A stretch of DNA of 64,000 nucleotides from Ypsolopha sequella (GCA_934047225.1 OW204010.1:2508794-2572793), one strand, 5' to 3'; counted from the stretch's first letter, positions 1 through 11,902 are shown. Notes: generated by a model not told the origin, from the sequence alone. Program-made: numbers and translations.

Positions 1-12
1 TACGAACCCCAA

Positions 13-2598
13 ATGAAAGACTCCACCTGTCTTGTTACCAAGTTTGGCAAAGAATTGGCCATAGTTAGTGTTTACAGACCTCCTGAAACAAAAGTAATCA
101 AAGATTTTATGGAATCACTCGATGTACTTCTGTCATCCTTAAAAATGTTTCCTAATATTATATTAATAGGAGACTTAAACATTAATATAGGTGAAAGTAA
201 AAACGATAACCGTAGCCCTGACTATCTGGACCATATGGTAATGCATGGTCTTCTACCCGGCCATACATTTCCAACTCGGTCGGGCAATTGCTTGGATCAT
301 TGCTTTATAAAAACCAAAACGCAACCGATCACAATAGTTTGTGATACTACGGTCACAGATCATGGCTGTGTAATTACATCATTTAAAAACAAGACCAAAT
401 ATGTGTATAAAAAAGTAAACAAAATTAAGAAAACTAATTATAAAGCAGCTCTAGATGATCTTATCACTTTTGACTGGATCAGTTTACTATCCAATACTGA
501 TCCTATATCTGTAACTGATTTATTCTTGGAAACTCTATCTTTCTATCTAAATAAACACACTGAAATCATAACACTATCAAACAGAAAAACAATACTGAAG
601 CCTTGGATAACCCCAGGTCTACTGCGATGTATGAAATTCAGGGACAAACTACATCAGAAGCTAAAATGCGACGAAAATAATGATTTACTTAGAGTCACTT
701 ACAAACGATATAGAAATACGTGCAACAATCTACTTAAGAAACTAAAAAGATCCTATGAGAAACAACAGCTAGAAAAACATAAGAAAGACATTAAAAAAAC
801 ATGGGCTACAGTAAAACAAATTTGCAACTATTCTACAAAAACAAATAATCCTTTTGATTTGGCTGCATCAAAGTCATCAAAACAAGCATCTCTGGATCAT
901 GCCAATAATTATTATGTAAATGTGGGTAAACAACTAGCAACTAATATCCTCAATAAACTTAATACTACAGAGTCTGAGCTATCACGTCTGCAAAACTGCT
1001 GTGGCTCACTACCAAATTCTTTCATGTTACTACCTACAGATGAACAGGAAGTTGTTAGTGTAATTAAGTCGTTAAAATCTAGTAACTCTACAGGTTGGGA
1101 CGGCATACCATCTCCATTCCTAAAACTAGCTGCAGTCACTCTTGCTTCACCACTGACCCATTTATGTAATATCTGTTTTGCTAAGGGAATCTTTCCTAAA
1201 TCACTCAAGAAGTCAGTTGTTGTACCGATTTACAAGGCAGGGGACAGAGGCAGTATCTCAAACTATCGACCAATTTCATTATTACCAACTGTGTCCAAAA
1301 TTTTAGAACATCTAGTAAATCGAAGGCTCAAACTCTATCTGGAAAAATATAATCTGATCTCAGGCAACCAATACGGTTTTAGAGAAAAAAGATGTACAGC
1401 TGACGCTGTTATTCACTTGACCGATCACATATCGCAAAATATCGACGCAAAAAAAAAATGCGCAGCCATTTTCTTAGATTTGGCAAAAGCCTTTGATACT
1501 GTCTCTGTTCCCATTCTACTAAAAAAACTCGAAAACATGGGGATACGCGGAATACCTCTTGAACTTTTCACTGACTACTTGACAGATAGGTCACAAATGG
1601 TGACGGTCGAGAAGTACCTAAGTTCCGAAGAAAGTGTCACATACGGAGTGCCACAGGGCAGCGTGCTTGGGCCGACATTGTTTCTGATCTATATTGATGG
1701 TCTGTGTCGCAAACAACTAAAACAAGCGCAAATTATAACCTTTGCAGATGACACCGTTATTGTCTTTACTTGTAAGACGTGGAGTAGGCTAAATAAGGTG
1801 TCTGAAGATGGTTTTGCAAAAGTTTATAGCTGGTTAAATGAAAATTTACTGACTCTTAATTTGGACAAAACTAAAGTACTAACCTTTAGCATTCGTGAAC
1901 ATACTCAGCCCTCTGATGACTTTTCTGTCAGAGTTCACTGTCACGGTTGTATAAATGCCTCTTCATGTAACTGTTATGTTCTATCCAATGCGTCTTCAGT
2001 TAAATATCTTGGCGTCATCATTGACAGAAACCTCTCCTGGTCAGAACATATCGAGGCTCTAACAGGACGCGTGCGCAAACTTATCCATGTATTTAAAAAC
2101 CTAAGGCACATTGGCGACTCTGCTGTGCTAAAGGGCGTTTACTACGCCTTTTGTCAGTCAATAATAACGTACTGCTTGCCTGCTTGGGGTGGCACACACA
2201 AATCCAAGATGTTGAAACTTGAAAGAGCTCAGAGGGCCGTTCTAAAAGTAATGAATTACAAACCATATAAGTATCCGACTAAAGACCTTTATGATGAAAA
2301 TTCGGTCCTAACAGTAAGACAACTTTTTATTAGAGATGCCATAACAAACCTACACAAAAATCCAACTAAGCTATCGGACAAAGATAGACGTTTAGATATT
2401 GTTTTTAAAACACCACATTGCAAAACCACCTTTGCTCAAACCTTTAGTCGTTTTTTGGGACCCTTCCTATATAACAGACTAAGCGCATCTACGGAATTGC
2501 GAAAGCTATCTCTACGGTCTCTAAAGCAAACCCTGAATAACATACTAGGGCGCTTAGATTATGCAAATACAGAAAAGTTATTAGAAATAATTAAATAA
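13..2598 (+). CDS. LINE ORF2 protein (endonuclease C-part plus reverse transcriptase)
   Basis: Non-LTR retrotransposon ORF2, which nicks target DNA and copies its RNA there. The 861-residue frame opens in the APE-type endonuclease: YRPPETK at about residue 21, GDLNIN at 53-58, and a DHG near 115. Reverse transcriptase follows with NYRPISLLP near 416, an AFDT block near 492, GVPQGSVLGP near 546 and catalytic FADD at about 577-580. A C-terminal tail of the Jockey/CR1 type completes it. The frame is uninterrupted. The endonuclease N-terminus, and any ORF1, lie left of the window, so the ATG at 13 is only the first Met seen. The clade (Jockey versus CR1 group) is inferred from domain order and the tail. 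Confidence 0.93.
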   Translation: MKDSTCLVTKFGKELAIVSVYRPPETKVIKDFMESLDVLLSSLKMFPNIILIGDLNINIGESKNDNRSPDYLDHMVMHGLLPGHTFPTRSGNCLDHCFIKTKTQPITIVCDTTVTDHGCVITSFKNKTKYVYKKVNKIKKTNYKAALDDLITFDWISLLSNTDPISVTDLFLETLSFYLNKHTEIITLSNRKTILKPWITPGLLRCMKFRDKLHQKLKCDENNDLLRVTYKRYRNTCNNLLKKLKRSYEKQQLEKHKKDIKKTWATVKQICNYSTKTNNPFDLAASKSSKQASLDHANNYYVNVGKQLATNILNKLNTTESELSRLQNCCGSLPNSFMLLPTDEQEVVSVIKSLKSSNSTGWDGIPSPFLKLAAVTLASPLTHLCNICFAKGIFPKSLKKSVVVPIYKAGDRGSISNYRPISLLPTVSKILEHLVNRRLKLYLEKYNLISGNQYGFREKRCTADAVIHLTDHISQNIDAKKKCAAIFLDLAKAFDTVSVPILLKKLENMGIRGIPLELFTDYLTDRSQMVTVEKYLSSEESVTYGVPQGSVLGPTLFLIYIDGLCRKQLKQAQIITFADDTVIVFTCKTWSRLNKVSEDGFAKVYSWLNENLLTLNLDKTKVLTFSIREHTQPSDDFSVRVHCHGCINASSCNCYVLSNASSVKYLGVIIDRNLSWSEHIEALTGRVRKLIHVFKNLRHIGDSAVLKGVYYAFCQSIITYCLPAWGGTHKSKMLKLERAQRAVLKVMNYKPYKYPTKDLYDENSVLTVRQLFIRDAITNLHKNPTKLSDKDRRLDIVFKTPHCKTTFAQTFSRFLGPFLYNRLSASTELRKLSLRSLKQTLNNILGRLDYANTEKLLEIIK

Positions 2599-3118
2599 GG
2601 GTACTTACTATACCAGGATCAAATACAGTCTCAAATCACTTTACTTTCTCCAAACTACACAAAATACACACACACTCACACAACACTCAACTAATTTTAC
2701 GTATTTAGATGTCCTCAGCACACACAATATTTATATGCATATCTGTACTTATATATTATTATATGTTCTTCCTTATAAATAAATGATTATGTACAAACTT
2801 GGTAATTACATATTTATTAGGTTTATTTATTTATTTAAAATACTATGTACACTTAATGCAAACCAATTGAAGGTTATGAACGGCAAACTACATGACCGTC
2901 AAACAGTTTTTTACTAGCACGGTGTGTAGTTTTCGACCCTTGATACCCGTAATAATTATGTGCATTAATGTCTAGTATATTTAAGTATATTATTTAGGAT
3001 AGTAAATTAAATGTATATACATATAAGTAAGTTAAGATAGCCCTAAGTAATATAATAATGTAACGCACAAAAATACTACATTATGTACTTTCTTTCTGAA
3101 ATAAATTCATTCATTCAA
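2599..3118 (+). mobile_element. 3' UTR and ATTC tail of the LINE at 1-2598
   Basis: AT-rich untranslated tail directly after the ORF2 stop. It ends in AATAAATTCATTCATTC, so the polyadenylation-like AATAAA runs into a short ATTC repeat at about 3101-3118. The minisatellite begins immediately after. The LINE at 54711-62102 ends the same way, which suggests related families. Confidence 0.8.
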
Positions 3119-3842
3119 GTAGATACATTGCGGCAAGGATGCTATGTACCTAAGTAGAAACAGTGCGACAAGGATGCTAAGTACCTAATTAGGTACAGTG
3201 CGACAAGGATGCTATGTACCTAAATAGATACAGTGCGACAAGGATGCTATGTACCTAAGTAGATACAGTGCGACAAGGATGCTATGTACCTAAGTAGGTA
3301 CAGTGCGACAAGGATGCTATTTACCTAAGTAGGCACAGTGCGACAAGGATGCTATGTACCTAAGTAGATACAGTGCAACAAGGCTGCTATGTACCTAAGT
3401 AGGCACAGTGCGACAAGGATGCTATGTACCTAAGTAGATACAGTGCGACAAGGATGCTATGTACCTAAGTAGATACAGTGCGACAAGGATGCTATGTACC
3501 TCAGTAGGTACAGTGCGACAAGGGTGCAATGTACCTAAGTAGGCACAGTGCGACAAGGATGCTATGTACCTAAGTAGATACAGTGCGACAAGGCTGCTAT
3601 GTACCTAAGTAGGCACAGTGCGACAAGGATGCTATGTACCTAAGTAGATACAGTGCGACAAGGATGCTATGTAGCTAAGTAGATACATTGCGGCAAGGAT
3701 GCTATGTACCTAAGTAGAAACAGTGCGACAAGGATGCTAAGTACCTAATTAGGTACAGTGCGACAAGGATGCTATGTACCTAAATAGATACAGTGCGACA
3801 AGGCTGCTATGTACCTAAGTAGATACAGTGCGACAAGGATGC
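3119..3842. repeat. 35-bp minisatellite, left part
   Basis: About 21 head-to-tail units of 35 bp, each containing ACAGTGCGACAAGGATGC followed by TATGTACCTAAGTAG plus two variable bases. A distinctive variant run (ACATTGCGGC, then GTAGAAAC, then CTAATTAGG) occurs at 3125 and again at 3685. That is 560 bp or 16 units apart, so blocks of units have been duplicated together. The array is interrupted at 3843 and resumes at 9458. Confidence 0.97.
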
Positions 3843-4363
3843 TGTTCACGCTATACCAGCGTGACGTCAGAATGATATGTGCATGACTAATATCGCGGCG
3901 CTGCGCTGGCGCCACCTGGCGACACAATGGACTCGCGTGCTGCCAACCCGCGGTTCACTCGCTCTCTTCGGCTCGACAAGCCTCCCAAGGCGCACGTCTG
4001 CGCACCGCGCGCGCTGGCGCCAACCCGCGCGTTGGCTCATTTGCTGTTGCGTCCGAACTCTCGAGAGAACGACACACGTGTATAAACATTCGTGCCGCCG
4101 ATACAAACAATCTCGCGTATTCACCGTGTCTTGTGAACATATAAGTGCTGTGTAATACTTCAAGACATCCAGCTCATCACTGCCCAAAGTGCCAGCATTA
4201 ATCAGCTCAACGAGAGGAGACGACACGCGGCGCGTTTCGTCGGCTCACCGAAAACATCAAGAACAACATATAACACAGGTCAGTCAGTGCACCCACATTG
4301 TTTCCACAATTCTCCTGTGTCAAATCCCATCCGCCCTGCAGTTTCTGTAATCCCGCGATTACA
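3843..4363 (+). repeat. LTR 1 of the tandem BEL/Pao element
   Basis: 521-bp long terminal repeat, TG...CA. Near its start an inverted repeat CACGCT/AGCGTG overlaps a palindromic cAMP-response-type site TGACGTCA (3862-3869). A GC-rich block follows, then CACGTG running straight into TATAAA at 4081-4086, the likely core promoter. Transcription would start about 25-30 bp downstream. No AATAAA is obvious in this LTR. Confidence 0.93.
4081..4086 (+). promoter_or_regulatory. TATA box of LTR 1
   Basis: TATAAA preceded by the E-box CACGTG (4075-4080). The same arrangement recurs in LTR 2 (6628-6633) and LTR 3 (9175-9180). Its position about 240 bp into the LTR suits a U3/R boundary. Function is inferred. 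Confidence 0.55.
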
Positions 4364-5702
4364 TTTTTTGGTCCTTCGAGCCGGATCGAATTCTGGTCCT
4401 TACAGTCCATTTTTACATTTTTGGCCCTTCGAACCGTTAGAGCCAGCCCCTTTTCAGCCCCTACAGTCCATTTTCAATACAAGAAAAATTTTGGTCCGTC
4501 GAGCGGAAAATTTTTGGTTTATATCACCCCCCGCCTCCCCCCCGCCGGCCCGTAACTTTGTTTGAACCAGCCCCCGTCGATTTACTACAGTCCATTTTCA
4601 CCCGGTTACATATTTTGCCCCCTTTCCCGGCAAAAAATTTTTTGTGGTTTCGAATACCTATCGCGGGTAGATAATTAGAACCGCCGCCTGGAACATTCCA
4701 TTTATCGGTTAGAACCGAGATATTTTTTCGGTGCGAGTATTTGCTTTATTTCGTGCACATACGTAAAACCCACGTATACATAAGTTATTACGTAACGAAC
4801 GTTTACGTTTACGAATTATTACGTTACCAAAGCTTGATCTGCATCATTTGATTGTCCGCTCATTTAGATCCGATTTCTGCCAGGTAAACACATTCTTTGT
4901 TTGTTTTCGCTCTCAAAGCAGTAGGTAGATATTTTATTCTATAAATAGAATTTTCGACGACTGATGTTGTTGTTGTAAAGGTACATTCGTGTAAACAAGA
5001 GCCAACGCGTATTGTCGGCACGTGATTTCAAGGCAAATAACATAAAAGTGAACAGGTTCATCAGCCCTTTTCGATATTTTTGTGTTGCGGTAATCTCACG
5101 TCGCAGTAATATATTGCCGGACCGTTTATTTGTGTTATTGTCTGCTTTTTTTACCCGGGTATAGCACAAATATAGTAAACAATTTTTTTTTTTTTTCTCT
5201 TCTCATCTCTGATCTTGTTGTTTGTGGTACACATATAGGGTGTTCCAAGTTGGTGTATCGGCTCATATACAGGTTGTTTTTAAAAAAAAATTTTTTTTTC
5301 TCTGTCGTGTTTATTTTCCGTGTTCCGTTTGAACATAGTCTTTGTTTTTTTTTTTTTTTTCGGCCCGCGCAAGTTACAAGCTATCCGCACGTTGGAGTTG
5401 GTAGCGCTCAAGTTTTTAATAACTCATTTTCACATATAGTCACACTCATCACACATTCAATCAGCACATACACACTCAACTCATTTTCACTCACACATTC
5501 AATCAGCACATACACACTCAGCTCATTTTCACTCACACATTCAATCAGCACATATAGACACACTCAGCTCATTTTCACTCACACATTCACTCATCAGATA
5601 CACATTCAGCTCATTTTCACTCAATGAAACCAGCACTCAACGCACTCAGCACACTTATCACACACACACTCATCACATACACACTCATTTCATTTTCACT
5701 CA
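4364..5702 (+). other. Untranslated leader of the first internal region
   Basis: Non-coding stretch between the primer site and the first recognisable coding remnant. It holds C-rich segments, several long T runs (for example 5183-5197 and 5346-5361), and from about 5440 to 5700 a run of ACTCA-type repeats. In that run a unit of about 45 bp (CACACATTCAATCAGCACAT, then CACTCAGCTCATTTTCACT) repeats several times. Open frames here are products of low-complexity sequence. The same leader recurs at 6911-8249. Confidence 0.7.
4369..4386 (+). promoter_or_regulatory. Primer binding site, tRNA-Tyr type
   Basis: TGGTCCTTCGAGCCGGAT begins 6 bp after the LTR end. It is complementary to the 3' end of insect tRNA-Tyr including CCA, matched from memory of the tRNA acceptor and T-arm over 18 bases. 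The same site follows LTR 2 at 6916-6933. Confidence 0.75.
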
Positions 5703-6389
5703 ATGACTTCAACTCCAACAGAGAATTCTTGTAACCCCGCACAACGTGTAGTGAACGCCACTAACACACCAATTTTGTTGCCAACCGTATCACTTGAAAT
5801 AGCAGACGTACATTCACTCAATCACACTCAATTTCACTCAGCACGAGCCCTGTTAGGTTTTATCTCACGTCGCGGTACTCCAGTTCTCATTCGCTCAGAC
5901 TGCGGCACAAACAATGATGCAATCACTCACAAGCTCGCGAATCAGCACATAACTTGGTTCGGCGCTCTGCACGAAATAATACTCAACTCAAGACCCCTCT
6001 GCCCGATTTCATCCGACCCTACGGACTTTGAACCTCTCACGGCCGGACATTTCATTATTGGTCGTCCGCTCACCGCTCTACCTGAGCAGTCTTTTGACGA
6101 CAGACCCATATCTGCTCTTAAACGGTTTCAACTCATTCAAGCGCTCTCTCAGCGCTTTTGGACTATCTGGTCCAGATCCTACCTCCATACCCTGCAAACC
6201 CGCTCCAAATGGCTCTCCCCTTCTTCCCCTCCTCAAGTGGGTGAACTGGTCCTCATCAAAGAGGATGACCTGCCTCCGCTCCAATGGAAGCTGGGGAGAA
6301 TTCTCTGCACAATGCCTGGCAAGGATGGAGTGATCCAAGTTGTGGATCTGGACACAGCCCATGGAGCCGCAGCCCCGGCCCCCCCAGGA
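5703..6389 (+). pseudogene. BEL/Pao polyprotein remnant (integrase C-terminal part), copy 1
   Basis: The open frame fuses short pieces of a BEL/Pao polyprotein left by internal deletions. A Thr/Ser-rich start is followed by a scrap of the integrase core (ISRRGTPVLIRSDCGTNN, the second catalytic Asp region). After a gap comes the integrase C-terminal part with LNSRPLCPISSDPTDFEPL and GHFIIGRPL, ending in a small barrel-like domain (GELVLIKEDDLPPLQWKLGR). The catalytic Glu region is missing and most of pol is absent, so no active enzyme is expected. The frame runs into LTR 2. Confidence 0.8.
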
Positions 6390-6910
6390 TGTTCACGCTA
6401 TACCAGCGTGACGTCAGAATGATATGTGCATGACTAATATCGCGGCGCTGCGCTGGCGCCACCTGGCGACACAATGGACTCGCGTGCTGCCAACCCGCGG
6501 TTCACTCGCTCTCTTCGGCTCGACAAGCCTCCCAAGGCGCACGTCTGCGCACCGCGCGCGCTGGCGCCAACCCGCGCGTTGGCTCATTTGCTGTTGCGTC
6601 CGAACTCTCGAGAGAACGACACACGTGTATAAACATTCGTGCCGCCGATACAAACAATCTCGCGTATTCACCGTGTCTTGTGAACATATAAGTGCTGTGT
6701 AATACTTCAAGACATCCAGCTCATCACTGCCCAAAGTGCCAGCATTAATCAGCTCAACGAGAGGAGACGACACGCGGCGCGTTTCGTCGGCTCACCGAAA
6801 ACATCAAGAACAACATATAACACAGGTCAGTCAGTGCACCCACATTGTTTCCACAATTCTCCTGTGTCAAATCCCATCCGCCCTGCAGTTTCTGTAATCC
6901 CGCGATTACA
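6390..6910 (+). repeat. LTR 2 (shared middle LTR) of the tandem element
   Basis: 521 bp, apparently identical to LTR 1 and LTR 3. It serves as 3' LTR of the left unit and 5' LTR of the right unit. This layout is expected from unequal recombination between LTRs or insertion of a concatemer. Confidence 0.93.
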
Positions 6911-8249
6911 TTTTTTGGTCCTTCGAGCCGGATCGAATTCTGGTCCTTACAGTCCATTTTTACATTTTTGGCCCTTCGAACCGTTAGAGCCAGCCCCTTT
7001 TCAGCCCCTACAGTCCATTTTCAATACAAGAAAAATTTTGGTCCGTCGAGCGGAAAATTTTTGGTTTATATCACCCCCCGCCTCCCCCCCGCCGGCCCGT
7101 AACTTTGTTTGAACCAGCCCCCGTCGATTTACTACAGTCCATTTTCACCCGGTTACATATTTTGCCCCCTTTCCCGGCAAAAAATTTTTTGTGGTTTCGA
7201 ATACCTATCGCGGGTAGATAATTAGAACCGCCGCCTGGAACATTCCATTTATCGGTTAGAACCGAGATATTTTTTCGGTGCGAGTATTTGCTTTATTTCG
7301 TGCACATACGTAAAACCCACGTATACATAAGTTATTACGTAACGAACGTTTACGTTTACGAATTATTACGTTACCAAAGCTTGATCTGCATCATTTGATT
7401 GTCCGCTCATTTAGATCCGATTTCTGCCAGGTAAACACATTCTTTGTTTGTTTTCGCTCTCAAAGCAGTAGGTAGATATTTTATTCTATAAATAGAATTT
7501 TCGACGACTGATGTTGTTGTTGTAAAGGTACATTCGTGTAAACAAGAGCCAACGCGTATTGTCGGCACGTGATTTCAAGGCAAATAACATAAAAGTGAAC
7601 AGGTTCATCAGCCCTTTTCGATATTTTTGTGTTGCGGTAATCTCACGTCGCAGTAATATATTGCCGGACCGTTTATTTGTGTTATTGTCTGCTTTTTTTA
7701 CCCGGGTATAGCACAAATATAGTAAACAATTTTTTTTTTTTTTCTCTTCTCATCTCTGATCTTGTTGTTTGTGGTACACATATAGGGTGTTCCAAGTTGG
7801 TGTATCGGCTCATATACAGGTTGTTTTTAAAAAAAAATTTTTTTTTCTCTGTCGTGTTTATTTTCCGTGTTCCGTTTGAACATAGTCTTTGTTTTTTTTT
7901 TTTTTTTCGGCCCGCGCAAGTTACAAGCTATCCGCACGTTGGAGTTGGTAGCGCTCAAGTTTTTAATAACTCATTTTCACATATAGTCACACTCATCACA
8001 CATTCAATCAGCACATACACACTCAACTCATTTTCACTCACACATTCAATCAGCACATACACACTCAGCTCATTTTCACTCACACATTCAATCAGCACAT
8101 ATAGACACACTCAGCTCATTTTCACTCACACATTCACTCATCAGATACACATTCAGCTCATTTTCACTCAATGAAACCAGCACTCAACGCACTCAGCACA
8201 CTTATCACACACACACTCATCACATACACACTCATTTCATTTTCACTCA

Positions 8250-8936
8250 ATGACTTCAACTCCAACAGAGAATTCTTGTAACCCCGCACAACGTGTAGTG
8301 AACGCCACTAACACACCAATTTTGTTGCCAACCGTATCACTTGAAATAGCAGACGTACATTCACTCAATCACACTCAATTTCACTCAGCACGAGCCCTGT
8401 TAGGTTTTATCTCACGTCGCGGTACTCCAGTTCTCATTCGCTCAGACTGCGGCACAAACAATGATGCAATCACTCACAAGCTCGCGAATCAGCACATAAC
8501 TTGGTTCGGCGCTCTGCACGAAATAATACTCAACTCAAGACCCCTCTGCCCGATTTCATCCGACCCTACGGACTTTGAACCTCTCACGGCCGGACATTTC
8601 ATTATTGGTCGTCCGCTCACCGCTCTACCTGAGCAGTCTTTTGACGACAGACCCATATCTGCTCTTAAACGGTTTCAACTCATTCAAGCGCTCTCTCAGC
8701 GCTTTTGGACTATCTGGTCCAGATCCTACCTCCATACCCTGCAAACCCGCTCCAAATGGCTCTCCCCTTCTTCCCCTCCTCAAGTGGGTGAACTGGTCCT
8801 CATCAAAGAGGATGACCTGCCTCCGCTCCAATGGAAGCTGGGGAGAATTCTCTGCACAATGCCTGGCAAGGATGGAGTGATCCAAGTTGTGGATCTGGAC
8901 ACAGCCCATGGAGCCGCAGCCCCGGCCCCCCCAGGA
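8250..8936 (+). pseudogene. BEL/Pao polyprotein remnant, copy 2
   Basis: Second copy of the integrase-derived remnant at 5703-6389, 2547 bp downstream, with the same predicted translation. It retains the LNSRPLCPI block and C-terminal domain but lacks a complete catalytic core. Confidence 0.8.
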
Positions 8937-9457
8937 TGTTCACGCTATACCAGCGTGACGTCAGAATGATATGTGCATGACTAATATCGCGGCGCTGCGC
9001 TGGCGCCACCTGGCGACACAATGGACTCGCGTGCTGCCAACCCGCGGTTCACTCGCTCTCTTCGGCTCGACAAGCCTCCCAAGGCGCACGTCTGCGCACC
9101 GCGCGCGCTGGCGCCAACCCGCGCGTTGGCTCATTTGCTGTTGCGTCCGAACTCTCGAGAGAACGACACACGTGTATAAACATTCGTGCCGCCGATACAA
9201 ACAATCTCGCGTATTCACCGTGTCTTGTGAACATATAAGTGCTGTGTAATACTTCAAGACATCCAGCTCATCACTGCCCAAAGTGCCAGCATTAATCAGC
9301 TCAACGAGAGGAGACGACACGCGGCGCGTTTCGTCGGCTCACCGAAAACATCAAGAACAACATATAACACAGGTCAGTCAGTGCACCCACATTGTTTCCA
9401 CAATTCTCCTGTGTCAAATCCCATCCGCCCTGCAGTTTCTGTAATCCCGCGATTACA
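8937..9457 (+). repeat. LTR 3 of the tandem element
   Basis: 521-bp LTR ending in GATTACA, followed at once by GATGC, the right copy of the target duplication, and then the resumed minisatellite. Confidence 0.93.
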
Positions 9458-11902
9458 GATGCTATGTACCTAAGTAGGAACAGTGCGACAAGGATGCTAT
9501 GTACCTAAAGAGGTACAGTGTGACAAGGATGCTATGTTCCTAAGTAGGCACAGTGCGACAAGGATGCTATGTTCCTAAGTAGGAACAGTGCGACAAGGAT
9601 GCTATGTACCTAAAGAGGTACAGTGCGACAAGGATGCTCTGTTTTTATAAGTTGGCACAGTGCGACAGGAATGCTATGTACCTAAGTAGGCACAGTGCGA
9701 CAAGGATGCTATGTACCTAAGTAGAAACAGTGCGAAAAGGATGCTGTGTACCTAAGTAGATACAGTGCGACAAGGATGCTTTGCACCTAAAGAGGGACAG
9801 TGCGACAAGGATGCTATGTTCCTAAGTAGGTACAGTGCGACAAGGATGCTATGTTCCTAAGTAGGCACAGTGTGACAAGGGTGCTATGTACCTAAGTAGG
9901 CACAGTGTGACAAGTATGCTATGAACCTTAGTAGGCACAGTGCGACAAGGATGCTATGTACCTAAATAGATACAGTGCGACAAGGATGCTTTGTACCTAA
10001 GTAGATACAGTGCGATAAGGATGCTATGTACCTAAGTAGATACAGTGCGACAAGGATGCTGTGTACCTCAGTAGGTACAGTGCGACAAGGATGCTATGTA
10101 CCTAAGTAGATACAGTGCGACAAGGATGCTATGTACCTAAGTAGATACAGTGCGACAAGGATGCTATGTACCTAAGTGGGCACAGTGCGACAAGGATGTT
10201 ATGTACCTAAGTAGATACAGTGCGACAAGGATGCTATGTACCTAAGTAGATACAGTGCGACAAGGATGCTATGTACCTAAGTAGATACAGTGCGACAAGG
10301 ATGCTATGTACCTAAGTAGATACAGTGCGACAAGGATGCTATGTACCTAAGTGGGCACAGTGCGACAAGGATGCTATGTACCTAAGTAGAAACAGTGCGA
10401 CAAGGATGCTATGTACCTAAGTAGGCACAGTGCGACAAGGGTGCTATGTACCTAAGTAGGCACAGTGCGACAAGGATGCTATGTACCTAAGTAGGTACAG
10501 TGCGGCAAGGATGCTATGTACCTCAGTAGGTACAGTGCGACAAGGATGCTATGTACGTAAGTAGGTACAGTGCGACAAGGATGCTATGTACCTAAGTAGG
10601 CACAGTGCGACAAGGATGCTATGTACGTAAGTAGATACAGTGCGACAAGAATGCTACGTACCTAAGTAGGCACAGTGCGACAAGGATGCTATGTACCTAA
10701 GTAGGCACAGTGCGACAAGGGTGCTATGTACCTAAGTAGGCACAGTGCGACAAGGATGCTATGTACCTAAGTAGGCACAGTGCAACAAGGATGCTATGTA
10801 CCTAACTAGATACAGTGCGACAAGGATGCTATGTACCTAAGTAGGCACAGTGCGACAAGGATGCTATGTACCTAAGTAGGCACAGTGCGACAAGGGTGCT
10901 ATGTACCTAAGTAGGCACAGTGCGACAAGGATGCTATGTACGTAAGTAGAAACAGTGCGACAAGAATGCTACGTACCTAAGTAGGCACAGTGCGACAAGG
11001 ATGCTATGTACCTAAGTAGGCACAGTGCGACAAGGGTGCTATGTACCTAAGTAGGCACAGTGCGACAAGGATGCTATGTACCTAAGTAGGCACAGTGCAA
11101 CAAGGATGCTATGTACCTAAGTAGATACAGTGCGACAAGGATGCTATGTACCTAAGTAGGCACAGTGCGACAAGGATGCTATGTACCTAAGTAGGCACAG
11201 TGCGACAAGGGTGCTATGTACCTAAGTAGGCACAGTGCGACAAGGATGCTATGTACCTAAGTAGGCACAGTGCGACAAGGATGCTATGTACTTAAGTAGG
11301 CACAGTGCGACAAGGGTGCTATGTACCTAAGTAGGCACAGTGCGACAAGGATGCTATGTACCTAAAGAGGCACAGTGCGACCAGGATGCTATGTACCTAA
11401 GTAGATACAGTGCGACAAGGCTGCTATGTACCTAAGTAGGCACAGTGCGACAAGGGTGCTATGTGCCTAACTAGGCACAATGCGACAAGGATGCTATGTA
11501 CCTAATTAGGTCCAGTGCGACAAGGATGCTATGTACCTAAGTAGATACAGTGCGACATGGATGCTATGTAACTAATTAGGTACAGTGCGAAAAGGATGCT
11601 ATGTACCTAAGTAGATACAGTGCGACAAGGATGCTGTGTACCTAAGTAGATACAGTGCGACAAGGATGCTATGTACCTAATAAGGTACAGTGCGACAAGG
11701 ATGCTATGAACCTAAGTAGATACAGTGCGACAAGGATGCTATGTACCTAAGTAGGTACAGTGCGACAAGGATGCTATGTACCTTAGTAGGCACAGTGCGA
11801 CCAGGATGCTATGTACCTAAGTAGATACAGTGCGACAAGGGTGCTATGTACCTAAGTAGGCACAGTGTGACAAGGATGCTATGTACCTAAATAGATACAG
11901 TA
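9458..11902. repeat. 35-bp minisatellite, right part
   Basis: About 70 further units of the minisatellite seen at 3119-3842. Units differ at a few positions (GTAGAT, GTAGGC or GTAGGT endings; GGATGC versus GGGTGC). A rare variant, AAGAATGCTACGTACC, occurs near 10649 and 10964, exactly 315 bp or nine units apart. This shows higher-order block duplication. The first 5 bp are the right copy of the BEL target duplication. The array ends abruptly in unique GC-rich DNA. Confidence 0.97.

Larger units (their letters stand above)
3843..9457 (+). mobile_element. Tandem BEL/Pao-type LTR element: LTR-internal-LTR-internal-LTR
   Basis: Three 521-bp LTRs start at 3843, 6390 and 8937, exactly 2547 bp apart, and flank two 2026-bp internal regions that look identical. 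LTRs run TGTTCACG...GATTACA. The whole block sits inside the minisatellite with a 5-bp target duplication GATGC (3838-3842 and 9458-9462), so the triple-LTR structure occupies one insertion site. A tRNA-Tyr-type primer site follows the first two LTRs. The internal regions keep only a gag-like start and an integrase C-terminal remnant, with no protease, RT or RNase H, so the element is non-autonomous. BEL/Pao assignment rests on the integrase remnant and the 5-bp duplication. Confidence 0.93.

Noticed and set aside
3119..3842. Regular repeats resembling a CRISPR array
   Set aside because: The 35-bp units abut with no unique spacers, and the genome is eukaryotic. It is a minisatellite.
3867..4226. 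119-codon frames on both strands, repeated three times (also 6414 and 8961)
   Set aside because: They lie inside the LTRs and recur only because the LTRs are identical. The GC-rich U3 sequence keeps several frames open. No motif.
4369..4386. tRNA-like match
   Set aside because: Only the 3' acceptor complement is present, at a fixed distance from the LTR, so it is a primer binding site and not a tRNA gene.
5130..5627. 165-codon frame with Phe runs and repeated THSIST motifs
   Set aside because: It is a translation of T runs and CACTCA repeats in a retroelement leader.
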